From a virus: a stretch of DNA of 42,822 bases. The stretch spans positions 1 to 42,822 of the IMG/VR virus record IMGVR_UViG_3300017971_000439. One strand, written 5' to 3'. The notes beneath the pieces were generated by a model. The model saw nothing but the letters and a program-made list of their open reading frames with translations, had not been told where the DNA came from and searched no databases. The translations under genes and the position numbers were made by a program. Each line of letters opens with the position of its first letter. The stretch's first letter is position 1. Positions 21,868 to 29,044 of this stretch are shown piece by piece.

Positions 21868-22212
21868 TTATGCGTACTTTTCCTCGATCAATATTGTCAT
21901 TTCGACCAGACCATCATTGGGAAATAAGCGACTAATAGCACCCTTAAAAATTCCCTTGCTGGTACTGATATTCAAATAGGTATAAGTCTTGAAAATCGCC
22001 TTGAGCTTTTCAATTTCAGCCGTATTTAGGTCGGCCTTGATCTCAAGCCGGTTATCACTTTCCGAAAAGCCATAATGCGATATGATCCCGCCGCCGTCGA
22101 GAGTTGCCGACACCGACACCCGCGCTTCAAAATCTTCAAGAATCGATTCGGAAGACTCCATTAAAATCATATCCCCCGCCGTGTCAGCCGTTATCGTTGA
22201 TATGCCGATCAT
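21868..22212 (-). CDS. Hypothetical tail protein, 114 aa
   Basis: A small beta-rich protein (LEDFEARVSVSATLDGGGII, then LEIKADLNTAEIEKLKAIFK) directly after the tape measure gene with one base between. In siphoviruses this slot holds distal tail or tail-completion proteins. No motif is strong enough for a specific name. Confidence 0.6.
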   Translation of the reverse strand: MIGISTITADTAGDMILMESSESILEDFEARVSVSATLDGGGIISHYGFSESDNRLEIKADLNTAEIEKLKAIFKTYTYLNISTSKGIFKGAISRLFPNDGLVEMTILIEEKYA

Positions 22213-22213
22213 T

Positions 22214-24958
22214 TTATCCGACTCCTAAAAGAAAAGACGCGGAATCCTCCGCGACCCTAAGTTGAATTTTTTGAAGGATTTTCCACATAAAAGCTTCTAA
22301 TTCCGGCTCCAAACCCTCACCGGTCACTTGAATTAAAGCATCACCTTTTTCAAGTGCCTTTGCCCTGGCATTAAGTATATCGACCTGGGCTTGCGTCAAT
22401 TCCTTTTCAAGCGTCAATATTTCATCGCGGCGTCGGCTTTCCTCCTCGATCCATTTTGAGATTTGTACACCCTCTAAAGCTGAAGAATCCGCATAGACAT
22501 CAAAAAGAGACGTCAGAACCTCTCCTGTATTAACAAATGTCTCCGAAATCGTCTGCGCCAGCGCTTCGAATTTCTTCGCGTCGGCCTCGGCTTCAGCGAT
22601 ATCAAGTTTCGCCTTCCACTCGACCGCCGTTTGAATAATCTCGGCCTGTGTCTCTATCCGTGCTAGCTCTTTATCGATCTCGCCCTGCAATTTTATCTCG
22701 AGCATTTTCTCCGTGGGGATCTCATCGATCGCTTTTTTTGCATCTGCGATCCCCGCAGAATCCGCACCCGGGATGATTTTCAATTCCATTATCGGGTTGC
22801 CAGCCGCGTCATACTTTCCCGAAAACTGGTAAATAATTTCATCCGCCGCAGCCTTGGCCTTGTTTACATCGGCATCGGCCCCGACAATGATGTTTTTTTC
22901 ATCCGGTATCGCCCCGATTGACTTTTCATACTCGTTGATTTTCACCAACGCCGTTGCGGTTTCACTCTCTATTTTTGTATAAACCGCCGCAGGGATCCCC
23001 TTATATGTGTTGCTCAAGGCCGCCGCTTTTAACCGCGACACCTCGAGTTCGTCATTCAGATATCCCTGCGACAGCCACCACGCCCGCGACCGTCCATCAA
23101 GGTTAAGAACCTCATTTGCTGCATCTTTTAAATTGTTGGCGAAAATCGTCAGCCCTACGCTGAATTCATTTTTGATCTGCGATATCGTTTCTGCGATGCC
23201 CTGCCCACCGCCGAACAATGACTCCCAATTCGCCGCGAACGCCGCAAAAGACAGCCCCGCCGACGCCATTACCGCCGGTATGCCAGCAACCGCCGCCGCC
23301 AAACTTTGAAACCCTCCCACGGCCCCCAGCAACGCTTTACCGGCAAGAACGCTCAGAGCCCCGGCAATCACGTTCAAAGAGCCGGTCAATAGGCCGATAT
23401 TATCCAAAACTTTATCGACGGCCTGACCCAAGCCAAGAATATTCCCTGCGAATTCCTGAGTGCCCTCGTCGGTTTCGAGAATCGCATCAAGCGCACTTCC
23501 CAAAGCAGATAAGAAAGGCTTCCACGCATCGACAATCCCCGAAGTGACATTTGTTAAAAGCGTCAACCCCGCAACAATCTTGTCTATCGCAGAGGCAAGT
23601 CCCTCCGGTGTGGTCAGGTCAAGATCACCGAACAACGCAACGAACGCCCCGCGCAACGATTCTCCCAGACTTTTTATAGAATCCACCAGCGGCCCGAAAT
23701 CGACGCCTTCCCAGAAATTCGGGTCGTTTAACAGCCCCGCGATCTCCGACATAAAACCGGCAATTTCAACCCCTGCACTTTCGAGCAGATCATAAACCGG
23801 TCTGAACGCCTCAGAGTCGACCCCTACAGATACGCCCTTGAATACTTCCCCGATCCCAACCGCTATCCCACGGTATTCATCCAGCAACGGCAAACCGACT
23901 TCTATCAGCGTGGCTTTGAGGTTATTTATCAACGTCTGGTTGACGTTATTGAAATCGAAAGCGACCTTTTCCAATGCGGTAGCCGTTGCTTCAGAACTGT
24001 TCGCCATCGCTTCCAATGACTTGACAAACACACCCGCTTCATCGGCCCCCAGCGTCAACGCCCCGCCCAAGGCCCGAACATTACCGAAAAGCTCCGCCAT
24101 CTTTTCGGTATTCCCGCCGGTGGCCTCATACGCCTGCCACAAAATCTTTTCCAAGCCCTGCGTTTCTAATGCCGTCGCGCCGAACTCAAGCCCCAATTCT
24201 TTTGCCGCCGCTTCTGCTTCGCTTGTCGGCTTTATGATAGATGTAATAATTCCTTTTAGCTGTGTGACCGCCATCGCCGTGTCAGCGCCACCAGCCGTTA
24301 TTGCCGCAAGTCCCGACATAAGCGTTTCAAGAGGAACGCCCGACGCGGCTGCAATTGACGTAACCTGGGCCATCGACGCCGCCAGTTCAGGAATGGTCGT
24401 CTGACCCAACTTGACAGTGGTAAAGAATATATCCGAAACCTCACTCGCCGCGTATGTCTCCTTCCCATAGGCGTTCATGGTTGACGCCAACAGCCGCGTT
24501 GTCTCATTCAACGGGGCCAATCCCGCCGTGGACAACGCCTCTGCAACCGGAATAAATTCGGATATAGAATCCTTCCAATCGACCCCCGCCGAAATCGCCG
24601 TGTAAACACTTCCGTTAATGTCTTCTATGGCTGCCGTCGACACCCGTGCATAATCGATAATAGATTGTCGAAAAGAATCGAGCTTGTCTCTCGGAATGTC
24701 GATAAGGGTCGATATCTCCCCAAACTGCGAATTGAATTCACCCGCCGACTTGACAGCAAGCGTCAAACCGCCAACAGCTAAAGCCGCCAGCGCCGCCTCG
24801 ACTTGCAAGACTTTTGTAGCCATATCCGCCAGCGGCCCCGTGACGTTCTGCACCTTCCCCGCGAAGTTGTCCAAACCGCCCGAAAGCGACTTCACGGTGC
24901 CGCTCATTTCATCCACACCGCGAAAAATTACGGCAACTGTTTTTTCAAGATCAGCCAC
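22214..24958 (-). CDS. Tape measure protein, 914 aa
   Basis: Sets tail length; expected to line the tail tube. The N-terminal half carries the TP901-type core: EFNSQFGEISTLIDIPRDKL, then TRLLASTMNAYGKE and ELAASMAQVTSIAAASGVPL. A hydrophobic Ala/Gly-rich stretch near 515-590 could form membrane-interacting helices. The C-terminal 200 residues are charged helices. Starts at GTG 24958 after AGGAGA. It follows the tail assembly chaperone genes in the canonical order. Confidence 0.9.
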   Translation of the reverse strand: MADLEKTVAVIFRGVDEMSGTVKSLSGGLDNFAGKVQNVTGPLADMATKVLQVEAALAALAVGGLTLAVKSAGEFNSQFGEISTLIDIPRDKLDSFRQSIIDYARVSTAAIEDINGSVYTAISAGVDWKDSISEFIPVAEALSTAGLAPLNETTRLLASTMNAYGKETYAASEVSDIFFTTVKLGQTTIPELAASMAQVTSIAAASGVPLETLMSGLAAITAGGADTAMAVTQLKGIITSIIKPTSEAEAAAKELGLEFGATALETQGLEKILWQAYEATGGNTEKMAELFGNVRALGGALTLGADEAGVFVKSLEAMANSSEATATALEKVAFDFNNVNQTLINNLKATLIEVGLPLLDEYRGIAVGIGEVFKGVSVGVDSEAFRPVYDLLESAGVEIAGFMSEIAGLLNDPNFWEGVDFGPLVDSIKSLGESLRGAFVALFGDLDLTTPEGLASAIDKIVAGLTLLTNVTSGIVDAWKPFLSALGSALDAILETDEGTQEFAGNILGLGQAVDKVLDNIGLLTGSLNVIAGALSVLAGKALLGAVGGFQSLAAAVAGIPAVMASAGLSFAAFAANWESLFGGGQGIAETISQIKNEFSVGLTIFANNLKDAANEVLNLDGRSRAWWLSQGYLNDELEVSRLKAAALSNTYKGIPAAVYTKIESETATALVKINEYEKSIGAIPDEKNIIVGADADVNKAKAAADEIIYQFSGKYDAAGNPIMELKIIPGADSAGIADAKKAIDEIPTEKMLEIKLQGEIDKELARIETQAEIIQTAVEWKAKLDIAEAEADAKKFEALAQTISETFVNTGEVLTSLFDVYADSSALEGVQISKWIEEESRRRDEILTLEKELTQAQVDILNARAKALEKGDALIQVTGEGLEPELEAFMWKILQKIQLRVAEDSASFLLGVG

Positions 24959-24973
24959 TTGTCTTTTCTCCTA

Positions 24974-25007
24974 AAAATAAAGGGCTCTGATTATTATCAG
25001 GCCCTTT
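24974..25007 (-). terminator. Hairpin between tail chaperone and tape measure
   Basis: On the minus strand AAAGGGC-CTGAT, loop AATA, ATCAG-A-GCCCTTT, then ATTTTT. This has the full shape of a rho-independent terminator. It overlaps the stop codon of the frameshift product and ends 16 bases before the tape measure start, so it may lower tape measure expression. Confidence 0.7.
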
Positions 25008-25589
25008 TCTTCGCTCTGTACCATCGATCCCAGAGTGCCAACTCGGTACGGGTCAGAAAGTCATACGGCAATATGTCCGGCCTGATCTCATAAAGAAAAC
25101 GCCCCCTGGCCTCACACAACGCTAAGCAACTTCTGACTTCGTTGTCGTTCCAGAGGGCTTCGGTTCCCCCGGCTCGTGACCCTTGCCGGTCAACGCCAGT
25201 ATACGGTTAGTGATCAGCCGAAACTCAACCGGAAAGGCCGTCCAGACTTTAACCGCCAATTCCTCCGACCCTTCCGGCTCAACCGATCCATATTGAAAGT
25301 AAGCGATCCTTTTCGCGTCCTCCTCGGTCACATCCGGCTGAATCATCTTTTCAATCGCCTTCGTGATCCGCTTCGAATTCTTGCTCATCAAACCGTCGAG
25401 GACCGCCTTTAACTCCTTATTTTTGACCGCCGCGACATCGGCACGGCCCAGTTCTTTGCCGGTTAAACCCCTGACCTTCCAGACCGGCTTGTCTCCGTCA
25501 CCGAACCACTCCGCCATGTCGGGAACGTCAACCTCCTCCGTCCTGGGAACCATTCTTGACGCCATGAACTCCTCGGACTTAAATCCCAT
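24997..25589 (-). CDS. Tail assembly chaperone GT, made by -1 frameshift, about 197 aa
   Basis: The same start as the short chaperone, but ribosomes slipping -1 at 25164-25170 avoid the TAG at 25122 and read 55 further codons. The extension begins TEALWNDNEVRSCLALCEAR and ends ALWDRWYRAKKRA before TGA at 24997-24999. That extension has no start codon of its own, is highly protein-like, and fills exactly the gap to the tape measure gene, as lambda gpGT and its analogues do. Confidence 0.8.
25122..25589 (-). CDS. Tail assembly chaperone G-type, 155 aa
   Basis: Small acidic/helical protein (KPVWKVRGLTGKELGRADVA, then VTEEDAKRIAYFQYGS) located between the tail tube and tape measure genes, where gpG-type chaperones are found. 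Met 25589 is preceded by AGGAGGTGA. It is not part of the virion in known systems; it coats the tape measure protein before tube assembly. Its reading frame stops shortly after the slippery sequence. Confidence 0.8.
   Translation of the reverse strand: MGFKSEEFMASRMVPRTEEVDVPDMAEWFGDGDKPVWKVRGLTGKELGRADVAAVKNKELKAVLDGLMSKNSKRITKAIEKMIQPDVTEEDAKRIAYFQYGSVEPEGSEELAVKVWTAFPVEFRLITNRILALTGKGHEPGEPKPSGTTTKSEVA
25164..25170 (-). promoter_or_regulatory. Slippery heptamer G GGG GAA for -1 frameshift
   Basis: Read in the zero frame as CCG-GGG-GAA. The P-site tRNA can re-pair with GGG, and the A-site Glu tRNA can re-pair with GGA through one G-U pair. It is the best in-frame slip site before the zero-frame stop. 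Confidence 0.6.
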
Positions 25590-25604
25590 CACCTCACCTC
25601 CTGG

Positions 25605-26609
25605 TTATGCGGTCACTCTCAAAGCTGCCGTTTCAGCCGACACGGTACAAGCCGCCGTTATGCTGTCACCCGCCGGAAAACTCTGCTGAATGCCGAGGTA
25701 TCCCTGTGACAGAATATACGGGGAGTTGAGCCGGTTCTGGTAGAACTTAAACCACAAATTGGAGTCAACATACTGCAGAATATTGTCGCTGATGCCGTCC
25801 TGCATGTCGAACGAGAACGACCCCTGGTTCAGGCTGGAAGATTTCGCGCCCTTCGTTCGTCCATAAACCTGCTTGGACGATATCGAATGAGAATTGTTCG
25901 GCGGTACGAAGTCATACGCATCAACCAACTCGGCGAAATCGGGCGTGTAATATGAGGCATAAACACCCTTGCCGACACTTCCGGTATGAATCGCCGCCAA
26001 CGCGGAATGAAACGTGACCCCCGCATAGCCGAGCACCCCATTTGAAACGGTTCCGTAAACGACATCCCATGTCGGATAATTATACATTTCTCGATATACG
26101 CCAGGAGTCTGCTTGATCTCGCTTGCCGTAATTGGCGCGGACGATTGAGATGACAACCAAACCTGTGCGATCTCGATAGAGGTCGTCGGGATCAACGGAG
26201 GCCCGCCCGCGGCATCCCTTGTGTCAGAAAAGCTCGTTCCTTCGGTGCCATCAACAACCGCGATCGCTCCGCCGGATGTCACAGTAATGGAAAACTTTTG
26301 ATAATCGTTTGCAGCCGGCCTTGAAATTGCCTCGTCGGTTGACGCACTAACAGAAGTCAGCGTTCCCGCCAAATAGCAAGTCAGCGCCGCGATGTCTATG
26401 ACGTCATTTGATCCGCTTGCCGCCACAGAAACCAGACCGCCGGTAGCGACACCGTTCGGCAACACGCTCGGCACATAACCGCTTCGCGCACTCCATAAAG
26501 TTGCCGTGGATTTAAAGGTTTTAAAATCACCCTGATCGGTCAGCGCGGTCATGGCAACCGGAGTCTGACCGGCCTCGTACATCAACTTTGCATTTTCAGC
26601 ATTCGGCAT
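25605..26609 (-). CDS. Major tail tube protein candidate, 334 aa
   Basis: GGAGG lies upstream. The sequence is Ser/Thr/Ala-rich and beta-type, with repeated strands such as FKSTATLWSARSGYVPS and a C-terminal Ig-like ending (DSITAACTVSAETAALRVTA). It precedes the tail chaperone and tape measure genes, the standard place of the tube gene. The segment TYGRTKGAKSSSLNQGSFSF-like (residues about 255-275) fits a tube hairpin. Identification rests mainly on position and composition. Confidence 0.7.
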   Translation of the reverse strand: MPNAENAKLMYEAGQTPVAMTALTDQGDFKTFKSTATLWSARSGYVPSVLPNGVATGGLVSVAASGSNDVIDIAALTCYLAGTLTSVSASTDEAISRPAANDYQKFSITVTSGGAIAVVDGTEGTSFSDTRDAAGGPPLIPTTSIEIAQVWLSSQSSAPITASEIKQTPGVYREMYNYPTWDVVYGTVSNGVLGYAGVTFHSALAAIHTGSVGKGVYASYYTPDFAELVDAYDFVPPNNSHSISSKQVYGRTKGAKSSSLNQGSFSFDMQDGISDNILQYVDSNLWFKFYQNRLNSPYILSQGYLGIQQSFPAGDSITAACTVSAETAALRVTA

Positions 26610-26627
26610 TTTTCTTTCCTCCTGTTT

Positions 26628-27086
26628 TTAGGATTGCGAGAAAGGGTCTCCCGCGACAGTTTTATAAACGATATTAAAAACGGCAGAGCACACGACCGCC
26701 GCGTCTCCCGGCTCTGGATATTCATCGACACCGCCGGATTGATACTCGATGCGATCCGCAAGTCCACTGGTCACATCGTCGGATAGATCTTCCATCCTTT
26801 TGCGAATGTCTCCCAGAATGTCTTCTGCAAGATCAGAAAGGTCATCACCTTGCGTAAAAGCGAGAATTCCTTCAATACGGATAGGCATGGTTGACCGGTT
26901 CTTGCCGTGTATTTTTTCGTTATCCTCCGACTGAGGCCAAACGGTAATCGCCGGTAATTTCGATGACGATAAATTCTTTCGCACCTTGAAAACATTTGTG
27001 CCGATCTCGGTCACATACCCATTAGCGGTCCTGATATCCGCGAGACTGGTCACAATGTTGGCGATGATTTCTTTTCTGATCGTCAT
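26628..27086 (-). CDS. Tail terminator-type protein, 152 aa
   Basis: The start at 27086 (MTIRKEIIANIVTSLADIRT) follows GAAGGA; an upstream in-frame start at 27119 would lie inside the terminator hairpin. The pattern of an N-terminal helix, VFKVRKNLSSSKLPAITVWP, then RIEGILAFTQGDDLSDLAED and a long helix, is that of Gp22/gpU-like tail completion proteins that end the tail tube. It precedes the tube gene. Confidence 0.65.
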   Translation of the reverse strand: MTIRKEIIANIVTSLADIRTANGYVTEIGTNVFKVRKNLSSSKLPAITVWPQSEDNEKIHGKNRSTMPIRIEGILAFTQGDDLSDLAEDILGDIRKRMEDLSDDVTSGLADRIEYQSGGVDEYPEPGDAAVVCSAVFNIVYKTVAGDPFSQS

Positions 27087-27106
27087 TGTCTTTTCCTTCG
27101 GGCAAA

Positions 27107-27148
27107 CAAAAAAGGGCATGAGTGAAGGAGTGGCCCCACTCAGCCCTT
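27107..27148 (-). terminator. Strong terminator inside the late operon
   Basis: On the minus strand AAGGGC-TGAGTG pairs with CACTCA-T-GCCCTT and is followed by TTTTTTG. It lies between the gpZ-like gene and the tail terminator gene. A second perfect hairpin, TCCGAA/TTCGGA, is just upstream at 27161-27179. Confidence 0.8.
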
Positions 27149-27197
27149 GATTGCTCTTAGTCCGAATGATCAGTTCGGAGTTAGCCCGAAATTTTAA

Positions 27198-27830
27198 TTA
27201 AGCGAATTTTCTCAACTCATAAGCGAGTTCGTCATCAAATGTTTTTAAATAAAATTCATCGCCCGATTTTATAACAGCATTTAGAACTTTCGGTTTTGCC
27301 AATTCGTCTTCGATCCTAACATTGTCTAACACCTTCAACGGCAGCCGGTATTTTTTCGGCAGCATCCCATATGGGAAATCGGGCCGAAACTTTTTAGCCG
27401 GTGATTTGTATTCTTGACGCTCAAACATCGTTTTTGCAATTACCTCTTTACCTTTTTTTGTCACCGGCCTTTCCCAAATAAACGCATGCCTGAATTTGTA
27501 CCTCGTTCCGCCTTTTCTAAACTGAATCGAATATCCGTATTTTAACTTCCTAACTCCGGTAAATGACGCGAAATTAACCGGCGTTCCAGTTGACTTCACC
27601 CACATAGACAGGCTTGACCAATTCGCTTTTTTATAGGTGATGTTTTCTTTAATTCTCTTTTGGCTGATATTTAAAACGGCGTTTACCTGTTTTGCTGTTT
27701 GAGAAATGACATGAGTCATCGTCTTATTTAGCGCCCTTGTCTGCACCTTCGGGTATCCGTTTTTAATCCCTGACAAAACCAATTTGACGCCGGTTAGATC
27801 TCCCTGATCCATTTCGACTTGAAGGCCCAT
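27198..27830 (-). CDS. Minor tail protein Z-like, 210 aa
   Basis: Resembles lambda gpZ / prophage minor tail protein Z: YPKVQTRALNKTMTHVISQTA at the N-terminus, a basic middle (ISQKRIKENITYKKANWSSL), GYSIQFRKGGTRYKFRHAFI, and a hydrophilic C-terminus with FDDELAYELRKFA. gpZ acts in connecting tail to head. Its reading frame is followed by a terminator, so it closes a transcription unit. Confidence 0.7.
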   Translation of the reverse strand: MGLQVEMDQGDLTGVKLVLSGIKNGYPKVQTRALNKTMTHVISQTAKQVNAVLNISQKRIKENITYKKANWSSLSMWVKSTGTPVNFASFTGVRKLKYGYSIQFRKGGTRYKFRHAFIWERPVTKKGKEVIAKTMFERQEYKSPAKKFRPDFPYGMLPKKYRLPLKVLDNVRIEDELAKPKVLNAVIKSGDEFYLKTFDDELAYELRKFA

Positions 27831-28114
27831 TATGAATGCACCGGATTTTTAACGGTTATATAAGCGATGTCTCCATGCCATATGCCGTTCGGCGTTTCGA
27901 CATACGCTTGCAAGGCCCACCTTCCAATTACTGCCATGTCTCCGGATTGCAAAGTATACTCCACGCTGGTATTATCAGACCCCAGAGAACCGACCCACTC
28001 TCCGGTCGCGCTCGAATTACTATACAAAATATTGGTGATCGTCGCATCCGAAATATCCGAACCCACCGAAAGCTTGATCAATGTTCCCTCATCCCCGACA
28101 AATACGGTAGACAT
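27830..28114 (-). CDS. Small beta-rich structural protein, 94 aa
   Basis: Immunoglobulin-like or BppU-type strand pattern: GTLIKLSVGSDISDATITNI, then YTLQSGDMAVIGRWALQAYV and GDIAYITVKNP. Similar domains are found in phage receptor-binding and adaptor proteins. GAGGAA precedes the ATG, and the stop overlaps the gpZ-like start. It follows a tiny gene and the lipoprotein gene of the exported block. Confidence 0.6.
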   Translation of the reverse strand: MSTVFVGDEGTLIKLSVGSDISDATITNILYSNSSATGEWVGSLGSDNTSVEYTLQSGDMAVIGRWALQAYVETPNGIWHGDIAYITVKNPVHS

Positions 28115-28115
28115 T

Positions 28116-28286
28116 TTACAATTCCTCTAAGGTTATCTGAGAGCCTTTGTTTTCAACTTTCACCAAATCTCCGACCAAACCCACCAACGGCCCGATAAAC
28201 GACGAAGCCTCAACCTCTCCGGTGATGCGCGAATCCTTTTCAACCGGATCAATAAAACTATTCAGCTTGACCACCTCCCCGCTCAT
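28116..28286 (-). CDS. Small hypothetical protein, 56 aa
   Basis: ATG 28286 forms an ATGA overlap with the stop of the lipoprotein gene, and the stop TAA lies one base before the next start. The sequence starts MSGEVVKLNSFIDPVEKDSR and contains a Gly/Val-rich stretch SSFIGPLVGLVGDLVKV. Tight coupling on both sides and absence of rare codons support a real gene. No family recognised. Confidence 0.65.
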   Translation of the reverse strand: MSGEVVKLNSFIDPVEKDSRITGEVEASSFIGPLVGLVGDLVKVENKGSQITLEEL

Positions 28287-29044
28287 TGAATCGCACCCTC
28301 TTTTCGGATCGTCTGCCGAATACGGCTGTTTTTCCTGACAACTTCTTTGCGAACGACCATCGGAACGCCGTTTATAATGAAATCATCGATCAGAACATTG
28401 TCAGCCGCCGCCATTTCGCTTTTAATATCTATGATAAACGCAGTAACGTCAGAACTGCTTGAAACCGGAGGCGTCGGGCCGGACAGAACCGTCTTTGACA
28501 TCTCAACCCACGGGGCGCTCAACGCCTGACGCCAATGTGCACCAATATGTCGCGTTACGGCATCTCTAATAATTTTAACATAAATCGGCTTGTCCATCTC
28601 GACGGCTACAGCATCATAATATCCGACCCCGCCAAACGTAGCCCAATATCCCGATATTTCCCCCGTATCGTAATTGGCACCATCATAATTGATATAAACG
28701 TGATGCCCTAAAAGCGCATCATTTTCTTCGACAATACGAAAATATCCAGCAACGTATGTGTCGAAAAGATTCGGGTTCGGTAAAACCGTCCATTCAATTT
28801 GATACCCATCCATCCCATACCCGTCAGCGGAAAGCTGATACACTTCTGCACCTGAGTTTTGACCGGGGCTTACCACTAACCGCCCCTCAACCTCCGTAAC
28901 ACTCGCCGCCACAGTAGGAGGACCGGTTCCGAGGTCATAATAATTTATATTCCAAAAACCCTCAATTGATCCATTATCGAAATTATCAGATTGCAAGCAA
29001 CCTCCTCCGATTACTACCGCTATTAGCAAAACAAACCATTTCAA
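28283..29044 (-). CDS. Predicted lipoprotein with lectin-like domain, 253 aa
   Basis: TTG 29044 overlaps the TGA of the upstream gene and follows GGGAG. It yields MKWFVLLIAVVIGGGCLQ, a lipoprotein signal with Cys near residue 16. The mature part resembles a concanavalin-like sandwich: DNFDNGSIEGFWNINYYDLG, YQIEWTVLPNP, ALLGHHVYINYDG, then ADNVLIDDFIING, as in LamG/laminin-like glycan binders. Membrane anchoring of such a domain in a phage late operon is unusual. Confidence 0.65.
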   Translation of the reverse strand: MKWFVLLIAVVIGGGCLQSDNFDNGSIEGFWNINYYDLGTGPPTVAASVTEVEGRLVVSPGQNSGAEVYQLSADGYGMDGYQIEWTVLPNPNLFDTYVAGYFRIVEENDALLGHHVYINYDGANYDTGEISGYWATFGGVGYYDAVAVEMDKPIYVKIIRDAVTRHIGAHWRQALSAPWVEMSKTVLSGPTPPVSSSSDVTAFIIDIKSEMAAADNVLIDDFIINGVPMVVRKEVVRKNSRIRQTIRKEGAIQ

